Assembly: GCA_035517655.1 (NCBI GenBank)
Contig: DATIYJ010000024.1
Span: 1-64,000 of the forward strand
DNA from: Nitrospiria bacterium
GTDB taxonomy: Bacteria > Nitrospirota > Nitrospiria > JACQBZ01
DNA: 64,000 bases
Direction of reading: 5' to 3'
Part shown: positions 42,885 through 53,381 of the stretch, one piece after another
Position numbering within the stretch: the first letter of the stretch is position 1
Layout: every line of letters starts with the position of its first letter
The notes under the pieces: generated by a model
The model's database searches: none
What the model was told of the DNA's origin: nothing
Seen by the model: only the letters and a program-made list of their open reading frames with translations
Position numbers and translations under genes: made by a program

Positions 42885-43427
42885 ATGCTTCCCCGGATTC
42901 GAAGTACGACGATACTTTGCCTTCGTCACAAAGGCCGGGTGGCCATCGCCGCCGACGGCCAAGTGACGGTGGGCACCACCGTCATGAAGCACAACGCCCG
43001 GAAGATCCGGAAGATGTATAACGACCAGATCCTTTCCGGATTCGCCGGGGCGACGGCCGATGCCCTGACGCTGTTCGAAAAATTCGAGTCCAAGCTGGCC
43101 GAGTACCGGGGCAATCTCACACGTTCGGCGGTGGAGCTGGCCAAGGACTGGCGAACGGACCGGGTCTTGAGACGACTGGAGGCCCTCATGATCGTGGCCG
43201 ACGCCGACCATTCTTTGTTGATATCGGGAACGGGCGACGTGATCGAACCGGAAGACGGAATCTTGGCCATCGGATCCGGAGGACCGTATGCCCTGGCGGC
43301 GACACGGGCCATGATCGACCGGCCGGAGTTGACGGCCAAGGAGATCGTCGAGCGCGCAATGAAAATCGCCGGCGGGATTGACATCTACACCAATCAGGAA
43401 ATCGTTGTGGAGGAGTTGAAGGATTGA
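42885..43427 (+). CDS. hslV: ATP-dependent protease subunit HslV
   Basis: A 180-aa proteasome-like peptidase. The catalytic Thr lies in [17 protein letters not shown], so a seven-residue propeptide must be removed. Conserved parts include [56 protein letters not shown] and [15 protein letters not shown]. It forms a double hexamer capped by HslU, encoded by the next gene one base away. Function: degradation of unfolded or tagged proteins under stress. Confidence 0.96.
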   Translation: MLPRIRSTTILCLRHKGRVAIAADGQVTVGTTVMKHNARKIRKMYNDQILSGFAGATADALTLFEKFESKLAEYRGNLTRSAVELAKDWRTDRVLRRLEALMIVADADHSLLISGTGDVIEPEDGILAIGSGGPYALAATRAMIDRPELTAKEIVERAMKIAGGIDIYTNQEIVVEELKD

Positions 43428-43428
43428 A

Positions 43429-44816
43429 ATGACCGGATCGTCGGATGACCGCATGAACGCCCTGACGCCCCGCGAGATCGTGAAGGAGTTGGACCGGTAC
43501 ATCATCGGTCAGGGCCAAGCCAAACGAATGGTGGCGATCGCCCTCCGAAATCGATGGCGGCGGCAGCAACTTTCTCCGGAACTGCGAGAGGAGGTGCTGC
43601 CCAAAAACATCATCATGATCGGGCCGACGGGCGTCGGAAAGACCGAAGTCTCCCGCCGGCTGGCCAAACTCGTCAATGCGCCGTTCATCAAGGTGGAGGC
43701 TTCCAAGTTCACCGAAGTGGGCTATGTAGGCCGGGACGTCGAATCGATGATCCGAGACCTGACCGAACTTGGGGTCAATATGGTCAAGATGCAGCATGCA
43801 GAAAAGGTCCAGGATCGTGCGGCCAGACAGGCCGAGGAGAGACTGTTGGACATTCTCCTGCCTCCGCCCGCGCCCAAGCCCCCGCCGGGAATTTTCGACG
43901 AAGGGCGCCTTGAAACGGCCCGAACGGAACTGCCGGAATCCTACGAGCAGACCCGCGAGAAGCTGCGCCAACAGCTCCATGAAGGTAAATTGGACCACCG
44001 CCCGGTTGAAGTCGACGTCAAGGAAAAGGCGCTGCCGGTCGGGGTGATTTCCAATATCGGCATGGAGGATCTGGAGATCAATCTCCGCGAGATGTTCGGA
44101 GGGTTGTTTCCGGGGAAAAAGAAGAAAAGGCGCATGAGGGTGCCGGAAGCGCTCAAACTGTTGACCCAGGAGGAGGCCCAGAAGCTGATCGATATGGAAG
44201 AGGTTCTGCGCGAAGCGATTCAAAAGGTGGAGCAGTCCGGCATCGTGTTCATCGATGAACTGGACAAGATTGCCGGTCGTGAAAAAGGAATCGGTCCGGA
44301 TATATCCCGCGAGGGCGTTCAGCGGGATCTTCTCCCGATCGTGGAAGGCTCCACCGTCAATACCAAGCATGGCATGGTTCGAACCGACCATATTCTATTC
44401 ATTGCAGCCGGCGCGTTTCATGTTGCCAAGCCTTCGGATCTCATTCCCGAACTCCAGGGGCGCTTTCCCATCCGCGTCGAGTTGGAGCCCTTAACCAAAG
44501 ACGATTTTATCCGCATCTTGACCGAACCGAGGAACGCGCTGATCAAGCAGTACATTGCCTTGATGGAAACAGAAGGCATGGCATTGGAGTTCAAACCGGA
44601 CGCGATCGAAGAAATCGCGTCCATTGCGGTGTTGGTGAACGAGCGGACGGAGAATATCGGCGCGCGGCGCCTCTTCACGATCATGGAGAAGTTGCTGGAT
44701 GACGTGGCCTTCGACGCGCCGGACCGGGCCGAAAAGAAGATGGCCATCGATGCGATCCACGTCCGCGACCGATTGAACAACATCATTAAGAGCGAGGATC
44801 TGAGCCGGTATATTTT

Positions 44817-44820
<4 letters not shown>
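43429..44820 (+). CDS. hslU: ATP-dependent protease ATPase subunit HslU
   Basis: A 463-aa AAA+ unfoldase. It begins with [20 protein letters not shown], has Walker A in [18 protein letters not shown], the pore loop [16 protein letters not shown], an intermediate domain, Walker B in [14 protein letters not shown], the sensor region [20 protein letters not shown], and the C-terminal tail EDLSRYIL that inserts into HslV. It overlaps the following hydrolase gene by four bases. Confidence 0.97.
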
Positions 44821-46561
<1,741 letters not shown>

Positions 46562-46584
46562 CGGCGCACGACGATCGGTCGGGC

Positions 46585-47037
46585 ATGAAATATACCTTAA
46601 TCACATTGGTGTATTTGGCGGTCGTCGGGCTGATCGCCGTGCCGTTGCATCGCTATGGGTTCAAGCGGCCGCTGCGGACGTTTGACATGACCTTTTTCGG
46701 TGTTGCGTTCATTTTAAGCGCTTTCGGCGAGCTCGCTAATATTCAGTCGACAAACTGGCAATATACCCCAAAATTTTTCGGGATCACGAGCCACGGTATA
46801 GTGGCGAAGGGCATCCTGGCGGCTCAGCCGGTTCTTCATCTGGCGTTGGGATACGGGTTTCTGGCGCTTCGCCGGTGGGCGGTCTACCTCGGACTTTTTT
46901 ATATCGCCGATGTCTTGGTGAGCTCGATTTCAAGTTTTATCCTCTATGGTTATGGACGAGTTCGGACGATCTTTGTTGTTCTGTTGGTGCCGTTTCTCAT
47001 TTACCTGATCGTCCGTCAGGCCCAATTCAAGAGGTGA
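46585..47037 (+). CDS. Hypothetical four-helix membrane protein
   Basis: A 150-aa integral membrane protein with about four helices (YTLITLVYLAVVGLIAVPLH; MTFFGVAFILSAFGELA; ILAAQPVLHLALGYGFLAL; IFVVLLVPFLIYLIV) and short loops. No family is recognised. The ATG at 46585 lies 24 bases after argB, and a PilZ gene follows after six bases, so it probably belongs to a small membrane/c-di-GMP gene group. Confidence 0.75.
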   Translation: MKYTLITLVYLAVVGLIAVPLHRYGFKRPLRTFDMTFFGVAFILSAFGELANIQSTNWQYTPKFFGITSHGIVAKGILAAQPVLHLALGYGFLALRRWAVYLGLFYIADVLVSSISSFILYGYGRVRTIFVVLLVPFLIYLIVRQAQFKR

Positions 47038-47043
47038 ACCCCC

Positions 47044-47424
47044 ATGGCGACGATTCCAAAAGTCCCGCCTCCTGAAAAGCGGAGGTACCCGCGCGCCCCG
47101 ATTTCGATTCGGATCCAGTACCACCAGCCCCAGAAGGGGATCCAGGAAGGATTTACGGCGATCATGGGCGGCGGCGGTTTGTTCATCGATACCGTTTCCC
47201 CGCTTCCCATTGGAACGCCCGTCCATCTGGAGTTCGGCCTTCCGGGCCAAGTGGGTGCGGTCCGAGTGGACGGTCAGGTGGCATGGGTCCGTTCCGATTT
47301 TGATCCGAAGGGTTTTTCTCCCGGGATGGGAATTCAATTTCGAAAGATCAACGAGTCCGACCGTGAAAAAATCGTGCAATTCGTCATGCGCGTTCTGCTG
47401 GGCCAATCGGAGAGCCATCCATGA
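47044..47424 (+). CDS. PilZ domain protein
   Basis: A 126-aa stand-alone PilZ domain, a c-di-GMP receptor. The RxxxR ligand motif is in KRRYPRAPISIRIQY. The usual (D/N)xSxxG is not obvious and reads TAIMGGGGLFIDT, a glycine-rich variant seen in myxobacterial-type PilZ proteins, so ligand binding is not certain. It ends with GMGIQFRKINESDREKIVQF. Two GGDEF proteins are encoded elsewhere in the window. It overlaps the next gene by four bases. Confidence 0.85.
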   Translation: MATIPKVPPPEKRRYPRAPISIRIQYHQPQKGIQEGFTAIMGGGGLFIDTVSPLPIGTPVHLEFGLPGQVGAVRVDGQVAWVRSDFDPKGFSPGMGIQFRKINESDREKIVQFVMRVLLGQSESHP

Positions 47425-47696
47425 GAAGTCCCCCGACGGCCGCCTTTCTCTCGGCGATCTTCCCGGGGCTTGGGCAGTTTTACAACCGACAATGGTTCAA
47501 GGGGGTCGGTTTTTTTATCGGCTCCGGTGTGCTGTTTGAGAGGATTGGTGACGGGCTTTCAGTTGACACTCTGATGGCAGGAGATCTTTCGGGAGTTAGA
47601 AAAGACCTCGGTTTTTTATTGGTCCTGTTGGGTCTTCTGGTTTGGAGCATGGTGGATGCCTATCGCTCGGCCAACAAGTCTCCGAAGACCCCGTGA
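47421..47696 (+). CDS. Small membrane protein with GLGQFYNRQ motif (DUF5683/TM2-like)
   Basis: A 91-aa protein with two or three hydrophobic stretches. The N-terminal run FLSAIFPGLGQFYNRQWFKG is typical of TM2/DUF5683-like membrane proteins, followed by GVGFFIGSGVLFERIG and a terminal helix LGFLLVLLGLLVWSMVDAYR. Role unknown. Overlaps the PilZ gene upstream and the M28 peptidase start downstream (41 bases). Confidence 0.75.
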   Translation: MRSPPTAAFLSAIFPGLGQFYNRQWFKGVGFFIGSGVLFERIGDGLSVDTLMAGDLSGVRKDLGFLLVLLGLLVWSMVDAYRSANKSPKTP

Positions 47697-48597
47697 CCCC
47701 GAGAGGATCATCCGGGACCGAATAGCCCAAATTACCGAGACGGGATTGACGCAACATCTCCAACGAATCGTTGGAGTCCGGCATCATCAATCGGCGCCTG
47801 AGGCATTGGAGGCGGCCGGCGATTATATCGCGGAACGATTTCAAGACGCCGGGCTTACGATTCATCCCCACGTGTTCGAAGCCTTCGGCCATCGGAACCG
47901 GAATATCATCGCCTCGACAGGCGGCCCAAGCGGGAATTTCGCCGACCGCCCCCTCTTGATTCTGGCGGCCCACTATGATACCGTCAGTCAAAGTCCCGGG
48001 GCGGATGATAATGCCAGCGGCGTGGTCGTGATGCTTGAAGCGGCCCGGTGGTTGTCCGGTTTGGATGGACGGAGTTGGTTGGCCTTTATCGGATTCGCCC
48101 AAGAAGAGCAGCACTGTCTGGGAAGCACGCTTTACGCCATCAAAGCCCGACGGTCCGGTCTCAACATTCAGGGAATGTTCTCCTTGGAATGCGTCGGCTA
48201 CGCCAGCCATAAACCCGGTTCTCAGCAACGCCTGAGAGAGCTTCCTATTGCGATTCCGGATGTGGGAAATTTTTTGGGCGTTGTGAGCAATTCGGAAGCC
48301 GCGGCGTTGAAGCAGCGGTTTGAAAAAGTGATCCATCGCTATGTTCCGGATCTGCCCGTGGTGGGTCTTGTGGTTCCGGATGCCGGGCAAGGGTTTCCGG
48401 ACACCCGCCGAAGTGATCACGCCCCTTTCTGGGATGCCGGTTATCCGGCCATGATGCTCACGGACACGGCGAACTTTCGAAATCCCTGGTACCATCAGGC
48501 CGGTGATCGGTTGGAAACCCTGAATCTTCTCTATATGGTCAAGGTGACGAAAGCCGTCGTCGCTTTTCTGGCTGAATTGGCTTTAATGGAGGAATAA
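47656..48597 (+). CDS. M28 family zinc peptidase
   Basis: A 313-aa M28 metallopeptidase (aminopeptidase/glutaminyl-cyclase-like). Metal ligands are visible: His in LLILAAHYDTVSQSPGA, Asp in GADDNASGVVVMLEAA, the catalytic Glu pair in IGFAQEEQHCLGS, and His in RRSDHAPFWDAGYPAM. No clear signal peptide, so it may act in the cytoplasm or an unusual start hides one. The ATG at 47656 overlaps the previous gene by 41 bases; a later start cannot be excluded. A HEAT-repeat gene follows. Confidence 0.88.
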   Translation: MPIARPTSLRRPRDPERIIRDRIAQITETGLTQHLQRIVGVRHHQSAPEALEAAGDYIAERFQDAGLTIHPHVFEAFGHRNRNIIASTGGPSGNFADRPLLILAAHYDTVSQSPGADDNASGVVVMLEAARWLSGLDGRSWLAFIGFAQEEQHCLGSTLYAIKARRSGLNIQGMFSLECVGYASHKPGSQQRLRELPIAIPDVGNFLGVVSNSEAAALKQRFEKVIHRYVPDLPVVGLVVPDAGQGFPDTRRSDHAPFWDAGYPAMMLTDTANFRNPWYHQAGDRLETLNLLYMVKVTKAVVAFLAELALMEE

Positions 48598-48599
48598 TA

Positions 48600-49127
48600 A
48601 TGATGCAGACACGGTTTAAATCGCACGGCTTGTTACATTCTTTCCTTCCGCACGCAAAGATCGGTTTGAAGGCGACTGCGATTCTTCGATTGTTGGTGAC
48701 GGGTGTTCTTTTTTTCAGTGTTACCGCAGTTGCCCTGGCGGATCGGGTGGACGATTTGTTGAAGATGTTGCAATCCAAAACCCCGATGGACCGTCGGGAA
48801 GCCGCGCATGAGCTGGGGAGGGCCAAGGATTCTCGGGCTGTGTCGCCGCTGATCGCGGCGCTCAAAGATGAGGAGCCCATGGTCAGACTGGATGTCTCCG
48901 GCGCTTTGATCGAAATCGGAGAGCCGGTGGTCGATCCGCTCATCCAAGCCATGAAGCTCGACAACGATTCCATTTTTTTATGGAATGCGATCCGGGTCTT
49001 AGAGGAGGTTGGGGATCCCAAGGCGATCGAACCGCTAAAAGAGATTGAGCAGAAGCATCCGGATCCGTCAATCCAACAGATCTCGAAGTATGCTTTGGAA
49101 AAGCTTCAGCGAACCCAAAAACCTTGA
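48600..49127 (+). CDS. HEAT-repeat exported or membrane-anchored protein
   Basis: A 175-aa protein. A hydrophobic segment (ILRLLVTGVLFFSVTAVALA) at about 23-43 acts as signal or anchor, followed by HEAT repeats in PBS-lyase style: MDRREAAHELGRAKDSRAV, VRLDVSGALIEIGEPVVDPL and FLWNAIRVLEEVGDPKAIEP. It serves as a protein-interaction scaffold, partner unknown. GGAGGAA lies six bases before the ATG. The tRNA-Leu gene begins 11 bases after its stop. Confidence 0.82.
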   Translation: MMQTRFKSHGLLHSFLPHAKIGLKATAILRLLVTGVLFFSVTAVALADRVDDLLKMLQSKTPMDRREAAHELGRAKDSRAVSPLIAALKDEEPMVRLDVSGALIEIGEPVVDPLIQAMKLDNDSIFLWNAIRVLEEVGDPKAIEPLKEIEQKHPDPSIQQISKYALEKLQRTQKP

Positions 49128-49137
49128 CCCACGCTTC

Positions 49138-49223
49138 GCCGGAGTGGCGGAATGGCAGACGCAGCGGACTCAAAATCCGCCGAGGGCAACCTCATGAGAG
49201 TTCAACCCTCTCCTCCGGCACCA
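49138..49223 (+). tRNA. tRNA-Leu (anticodon CAA)
   Basis: A class II tRNA of 86 bases including the encoded CCA (49221-49223). The acceptor arms GCCGGAG (49138-49144) and CTCCGGC (49213-49219) pair fully; the discriminator is A. The anticodon stem GCGGA/TCCGC encloses the loop CTCAAAA, giving CAA, which reads UUG. A long variable arm (GAGGGCAACCTC-like) and the TTCAA T-loop are present. Confidence 0.96.
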
Positions 49224-49356
49224 AGTATATTTTGGGCTTGGGCGGACGAGACCAAATGAGAGTCTCTGACGCCTCCAGGCCTAGCGCCCTAGGCGGCGCG
49301 GCCGCGAACCGGCTCGTTTTGCGGAATTCCACGACGGACACCCTGCGGTACTCTTC

Positions 49357-50118
49357 GTGAACGCGTTCCTGCAAAGCGATCCTTCCCTAACCGCGAAAGA
49401 CCGGCTGATTTTTGCTCTCGACTATGGGAGCCTTGAAGAAGCCAAAAAGGCCGTGGTTACGTTAAAGGGGCATGTCGGGTTGTTTAAGGTAGGTCTGGAG
49501 CTTTTCGTAAGTTCTGGACCTGGGATATTCAAAGTTATTGAAGAGAGCGGTGATTGTGGCGTCTTCCTTGATCTGAAGTTTCACGATATTCCAGAAACGG
49601 TTCAGGCCGCCGTGAAGGCCGCCGCGGTTCTTCGTCCGCGATTTGTCACGGTTCATGCCTCGGAGGGAAAGCGGTTGCTCAAAGCGGTTGTCGATGAAAT
49701 CCACAACGATACAAAAGTACTGGCTGTGACGGTCTTGACCAGTTTTAGTCAAGAAGATATGCGGGAAGCCGGGATGGAGAAGGAGATCGATGTCCGCGAA
49801 CTGGTCCTGCGAAGGACCCAATGGGCGCGCGAGGCGGGCTGCGCGGGTGTGGTCTGTTCCGGATCGGAAGTGCAAGAGATAAAAAAGCGGGTCGGTAAGG
49901 AGATGATCACCGTGGTACCCGGTGTTCGTCCGGCATGGGCCATGGTTTCCAATGACGATCAAGTTCGGGTTACGACACCGCGACAAGCCATACTGAATGG
50001 CGCAGACTATGTTGTGGTCGGTCGTCCGATCCGAAGGGCAAAAGACCCCGTACAAGCAGCCAATAAAATTGCTGAAGAAATCAAGACTGCCCTTCTCGAT
50101 CTTACGATCCATTCCTAG
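49357..50118 (+). CDS. pyrF: Orotidine 5'-phosphate decarboxylase
   Basis: A 253-aa decarboxylase, last step of UMP synthesis. It has RLIFALDYGSLEEAKKAV, the catalytic DxKxxD motif in VFLDLKFHDIPETVQAAV, and the C-terminal phosphate loop ADYVVVGRPIRRAKDPVQAA with upstream VVPGVRPAW. The GTG start gives the conserved N-terminus. The 133 bases before it, after the tRNA, contain only a small GCCTAG/CTAGGC hairpin; no other pyr gene is nearby. Confidence 0.96.
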   Translation: MNAFLQSDPSLTAKDRLIFALDYGSLEEAKKAVVTLKGHVGLFKVGLELFVSSGPGIFKVIEESGDCGVFLDLKFHDIPETVQAAVKAAAVLRPRFVTVHASEGKRLLKAVVDEIHNDTKVLAVTVLTSFSQEDMREAGMEKEIDVRELVLRRTQWAREAGCAGVVCSGSEVQEIKKRVGKEMITVVPGVRPAWAMVSNDDQVRVTTPRQAILNGADYVVVGRPIRRAKDPVQAANKIAEEIKTALLDLTIHS

Positions 50119-50164
50119 AGTCCGTGTTGAGAATCTTATTTGAGAGTCGAGATCGCGCGACGCC

Positions 50165-50192
50165 TTGACTTCTCACGGAAAAACATTATAAT
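50165..50192 (+). promoter_or_regulatory. Promoter of the TusA-family gene
   Basis: TTGACT (50165-50170) and a perfect TATAAT (50187-50192) with a 16-base spacer. The ATG at 50219 lies 27 bases downstream. Confidence 0.7.
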
Positions 50193-50218
50193 AATATGAA
50201 GTTAAGCGGGTGAACGCC

Positions 50219-50467
50219 ATGACTGAGAGTACAGAGACCGTAACAGATGCCGAATTGGACCTTCGTGGAATACTGTGTCCGTATAACTATGTGAAAACGA
50301 AGTTAAAATTGGAGTCCATGGAGGTTGGACAGATCTTATCGGTGATTGTGGATGATGGTGAGCCGATTCGGAATGTTCCACACAGCATCGCTGAAGATGG
50401 ACACACCATTCTCAGACAAGAGAAGGTTGATAACTCCTTTCGGGTATTGATTCGAAAACGACGCTGA
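50219..50467 (+). CDS. TusA-family sulfurtransferase-like protein
   Basis: An 82-aa TusA-like protein (SirA fold). The active Cys is in LDLRGILCPYNYVKTKLKLE; the second Pro of the classical CPxP is replaced, as is common in a TusA subfamily with CPxN. The second half, IVDDGEPIRNVPHSIAEDGH, is typical. It may carry persulfide sulfur for tRNA thiolation or sulfur metabolism; partner not visible. A GTG at 50210 is an alternative start. About 209 bases follow without a gene. Confidence 0.85.
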   Translation: MTESTETVTDAELDLRGILCPYNYVKTKLKLESMEVGQILSVIVDDGEPIRNVPHSIAEDGHTILRQEKVDNSFRVLIRKRR

Positions 50468-50676
50468 TTCCGGAAGGCTGTAACAACCCAGATTTGATAC
50501 ACGGTCGACCGACCAGCCTGTTCCACGCCTCAGAGAATTCTCTTCACGTCCTTCCGTCTGTTATGAATGTAATCCCACCCTGTTGCTGCCGGGCGGTTGT
50601 TGATTGACGATCTCGGTAGAAACACCGCACAACGGCGTCCGAATCAGCTGCCGGGGTTGGAAGAAAGAGCCTCCGA

Positions 50677-52002
50677 ATGCGATTGACCCTGATCAAGAAG
50701 ATGCTTCTCGGATTTTCAATCATGGTTCTTCTGACCCTGTTGACCGGTCTGTATGCCGTCTTGAGCCTCCGGGACCTTCGTCGAATGAGCGACAACATTG
50801 TCGAATGGGACCTTCCCATTATTGAGACCACCGCTCAGATGACCGAGAACTTATTGGCGGAAGACCTCTATGAGAAACGCTCCGTCATACTTCGGGACCC
50901 GGCGGTCCAAACCCTCTTCTTAAACCGAAGCGATGAATTCCGGCTGAAACTGGCCCAGTTAAATTTAATATCTCCCGAAGACCAAGACCTCAAAGGGCGA
51001 ATCCAGAGCCTTCATCAGCAATACGACCAATTTTTTAAAGAAGAACAGGATTACCTCAATCGCAAAGAGGAGTCGATGGCGAAGGCCGTTTCAGAAGGTC
51101 CCATGCAGTCCCGACTGAACGAAATGGTCCAATTGCTACGGGAGCTCGAACGCCGCGGACGTGATGATCAAAATGCCAAGACGCGTCTCGCCAATCAATT
51201 GAGTCTTCAGGCGTTTAACATCACGGTGGTACTGGTGACCATCAGTTTTTTTTTCGGAGTCGGATTTGCCGTGTTCATCAATTCGAATCTCACGTATTCG
51301 ATCAAACAGCTTCAGGAGGCTGCGCATTATATCGGCCAGGGGCTGTTTGACCGAGCCTTGAACGTCAAGGCAACGGAAGAAGTTCAGGAGTTGGCGGACT
51401 CTTTTCGTTGGATGTCGAAGCGGCTGAAGGAACTGGGGGAGATGAATCTCGATGCCAATCCCCTCACGCGGCTTCCAGGGAATCTGGCGATTGAAAAGGC
51501 GCTTTTGACCCGACTTCAGGAAGCGGTGCCGTTTGCGTTCTGTCTTGTCGATGTGGATAACTTCAAGGCGTTTGGCGATCGGTACGGCTATATCCGGGGC
51601 AGCGAGGTTTTGAAAAAGGTGGCCGCCATTTTGTTCGACGCGGTCAGGACGCTCGGATCGGCATCGGACTTCCTCGGACATATCGGCGGGGATGACTTTG
51701 TCATCATTACGGATCCACCGCGGATGGAAAAGCTGTGCGAAAAAGTCATCCATGATTTTGATAAAGCCATTCCGGATTTTTACGACGAGGAAGACCGTCG
51801 AAGAGGTTATATTATTTCCCGCGACCGCAAGGACGTCGAACAACAGTTCCCGTTCATGACGGTTTCGATTGCGGTCGTCACGAACCAGAAACGCGTGATC
51901 ACCAGTCCCATGCAGGTCGCGGAGATCGCCGCTCAACTCAAACAGTACGCGAAGACCTTCCCCCGCAGCGTGTACGTCGTGGATCAACGGAGGACCGTTT
52001 GA
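50677..52002 (+). CDS. Membrane sensor protein with divergent GGDEF (GGDDF) domain
   Basis: A 441-aa protein. Two membrane helices (about 8-28 and 175-200) flank a helical periplasmic sensor; a HAMP domain (SIKQLQEAAHYIGQGLFDRA) and a C-terminal GGDEF domain follow. The domain starts NPLTRLPGNLAIEK and its active loop is HIGGDDFVIIT. No RxxD inhibitory site precedes it (SASD at that place). This divergent subgroup may make little c-di-GMP or act as a receptor; activity is uncertain. It overlaps the lipoprotein gene by four bases. Confidence 0.87.
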   Translation: MRLTLIKKMLLGFSIMVLLTLLTGLYAVLSLRDLRRMSDNIVEWDLPIIETTAQMTENLLAEDLYEKRSVILRDPAVQTLFLNRSDEFRLKLAQLNLISPEDQDLKGRIQSLHQQYDQFFKEEQDYLNRKEESMAKAVSEGPMQSRLNEMVQLLRELERRGRDDQNAKTRLANQLSLQAFNITVVLVTISFFFGVGFAVFINSNLTYSIKQLQEAAHYIGQGLFDRALNVKATEEVQELADSFRWMSKRLKELGEMNLDANPLTRLPGNLAIEKALLTRLQEAVPFAFCLVDVDNFKAFGDRYGYIRGSEVLKKVAAILFDAVRTLGSASDFLGHIGGDDFVIITDPPRMEKLCEKVIHDFDKAIPDFYDEEDRRRGYIISRDRKDVEQQFPFMTVSIAVVTNQKRVITSPMQVAEIAAQLKQYAKTFPRSVYVVDQRRTV

Positions 52003-52514
52003 ACATATCTGAATGGATGGTGCCGATCGGCCGCCGGTTTCATCGCCGGTCCCGCCTCGGGGGGGCCGGAGTATTCGTTCTCCTTCAATTTTTGTCAAGC
52101 TGCGTTGGTTTAACATCGCCGGAACTACCGACCGCGACCGCGGCCGCGGATCACTTCAAAAGGGGCGAAGTTTTTTTTGAAGAGGGCAAGTATGCCGAGG
52201 CCATTAAGGAATACCGATACGTGGCGGCTCAATTTCCGAACGAAGACCTTGCATCCGACGCGCAGTACAAGGTGGCGTACACCGAAATCTATTTTAAGAA
52301 TGCTGCTTCCGACTATGGGATGGCCGAGAAAGATTTTCAGAAGTTGATTCAGAAGTACCCGAACAGTCCCTGGAAAGATCCGGCGCAGAATTGGTTGAGT
52401 TTTTTAACCCAGATGGAGTTGTTAAAGGCGGACAAGGAAAAACTCAAGGACGATCTGCAACGATTGCTCGACCTGGATATGCAGTCCGAGAAGAAGCGGC
52501 GTGAGTTGAAATGA
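51999..52514 (+). CDS. BamD/YfiO-like TPR lipoprotein
   Basis: A 171-aa lipoprotein. The hydrophobic signal GAGVFVLLQFLSSC ends in a lipobox Cys; a TPR repeat region (ADHFKRGEVFFEEGKYAEAI; YRYVAAQFPNEDLASDAQYK; FQKLIQKYPNSPW) and a charged C-terminal coiled coil follow. It is shorter than BamD and may be a paralogue or a partner of the sensor protein encoded upstream. The TTG start, in TTGA overlap with the upstream stop, has GGAGG five bases before it; an ATG at 52017 is possible but lacks a site. Confidence 0.8.
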   Translation: MNISEWMVPIGRRFHRRSRLGGAGVFVLLQFLSSCVGLTSPELPTATAAADHFKRGEVFFEEGKYAEAIKEYRYVAAQFPNEDLASDAQYKVAYTEIYFKNAASDYGMAEKDFQKLIQKYPNSPWKDPAQNWLSFLTQMELLKADKEKLKDDLQRLLDLDMQSEKKRRELK

Positions 52515-52515
52515 A

Positions 52516-53220
52516 TTACCACATCGATGAAATGGTGCGGCAACCCTCGATGACCAGCGTGATCTCTCCACGGATGGCCCCGCCCTCCATGGTCGCAATA
52601 ATCTGAGAGAGTTTTCCCCGAATGATTTCTTCAAAAATCTTGGTCAGTTCTCGAGCCACCACGGCGCGGCGGTCACCCCAGGTTTCGTGCACGTCGTGGA
52701 GACTGCGAACTAGGCGATGAGGCGATTCATAAAAAATGACCGTTCGGGGCTCGTCTTTTAGCGCCTGGAGGTGTTTGAGTCTTCCAATCCGTTTTTTGGG
52801 AAGAAAGCCTTCGAATAGAAAAGCGTCCGTGGGGAGACCGGATACGGCCAGCGCTGCAAGAAAGGCGGACGGTCCGGGAACGGGCGAAAGGGGGAGTCCA
52901 GCTTGGATGCAACGATTGATTAGATAATATCCCGGATCAGAAATTCCCGGTGTGCCCGCATCCGTAACCAGAGCGATCGCGTGACCTTCCTTGAGACGCT
53001 GAACCAGAACCTCCGCTTTTTCCTCCTTGTTATGATCATGGTAGCTTGTCAGTGGAGTATGAATCTGGTAATGATTGAGCATCTTCTGCGTATGCCGCGT
53101 GTCCTCGGCCGCGATGAGACGGACTTCCTTGAGAACCCGCAGCGCCCGCAACGTGATATCTTCCAAATGGCCAATCGGAGTGCTGACGATGTAAAGAACG
53201 CCGTGTTCGGTGTTGTCCAT
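52516..53220 (-). CDS. rsmI: 16S rRNA (cytidine(1402)-2'-O)-methyltransferase
   Basis: A 234-aa tetrapyrrole-methylase-fold enzyme that 2'-O-methylates C1402 of 16S rRNA. It has LYIVSTPIGHLEDITLRALR, ALVTDAGTPGISDPGYYLI, PVPGPSAFLAALAVSGLPTD and FYESPHRLVRSLHD. It is shorter at the C-terminus than E. coli RsmI, which is usual in many phyla. It converges on the BamD-like gene and is divergent from ugd. Confidence 0.95.
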   Translation of the reverse strand: MDNTEHGVLYIVSTPIGHLEDITLRALRVLKEVRLIAAEDTRHTQKMLNHYQIHTPLTSYHDHNKEEKAEVLVQRLKEGHAIALVTDAGTPGISDPGYYLINRCIQAGLPLSPVPGPSAFLAALAVSGLPTDAFLFEGFLPKKRIGRLKHLQALKDEPRTVIFYESPHRLVRSLHDVHETWGDRRAVVARELTKIFEEIIRGKLSQIIATMEGGAIRGEITLVIEGCRTISSMW

Positions 53221-53236
53221 TTAATAATGCCACCGG

Positions 53237-53262
53237 TGGTTTATTTAAGTGGTTTATTTAAG
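53237..53262. repeat. Tandem 13-base direct repeat upstream of rsmI
   Basis: tggtttatttaag occurs twice without a gap (53237-53249 and 53250-53262), 17 bases before the rsmI start. It could be a binding site or a slippage product. Confidence 0.75.
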
Positions 53263-53317
53263 ATGAACGCGGTTGAGGCGGTAGTATAGGCGTTTATAGG
53301 ACTCAAAGCAAGAGAGC

Positions 53318-53346
53318 TTGCCATTGGATAGTCATTCTGATATATT
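53318..53346 (+). promoter_or_regulatory. Promoter of ugd
   Basis: TTGCCA (53318-53323), 17-base spacer, TATATT (53341-53346). The start point would fall at or in the hairpin at 53351-53374. Confidence 0.6.
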
Positions 53347-53350
53347 AAAA

Positions 53351-53374
53351 CGATTTTATCCGCATGTAAAATCG
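53351..53374. promoter_or_regulatory. Perfect inverted repeat in the ugd leader
   Basis: CGATTTTA (53351-53358) and TAAAATCG (53367-53374) pair perfectly around an eight-base loop, immediately after the -10 box and directly before the GAGGT ribosome binding site. It could be a repressor operator overlapping the transcription start or an mRNA hairpin. Confidence 0.6.
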
Positions 53375-53381
53375 AGGTGTT

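Noticed and set aside
43186-44391. 401-codon open frame antisense to hslV/hslU
   Set aside because: It lies wholly opposite clear housekeeping genes and encodes no recognisable protein; long antisense frames are expected in GC-rich coding DNA.
49275-49300. GCCTAG/CTAGGC hairpin after tRNA-Leu as a terminator
   Set aside because: Stem of six pairs without a following T-run; not enough for an intrinsic terminator call.
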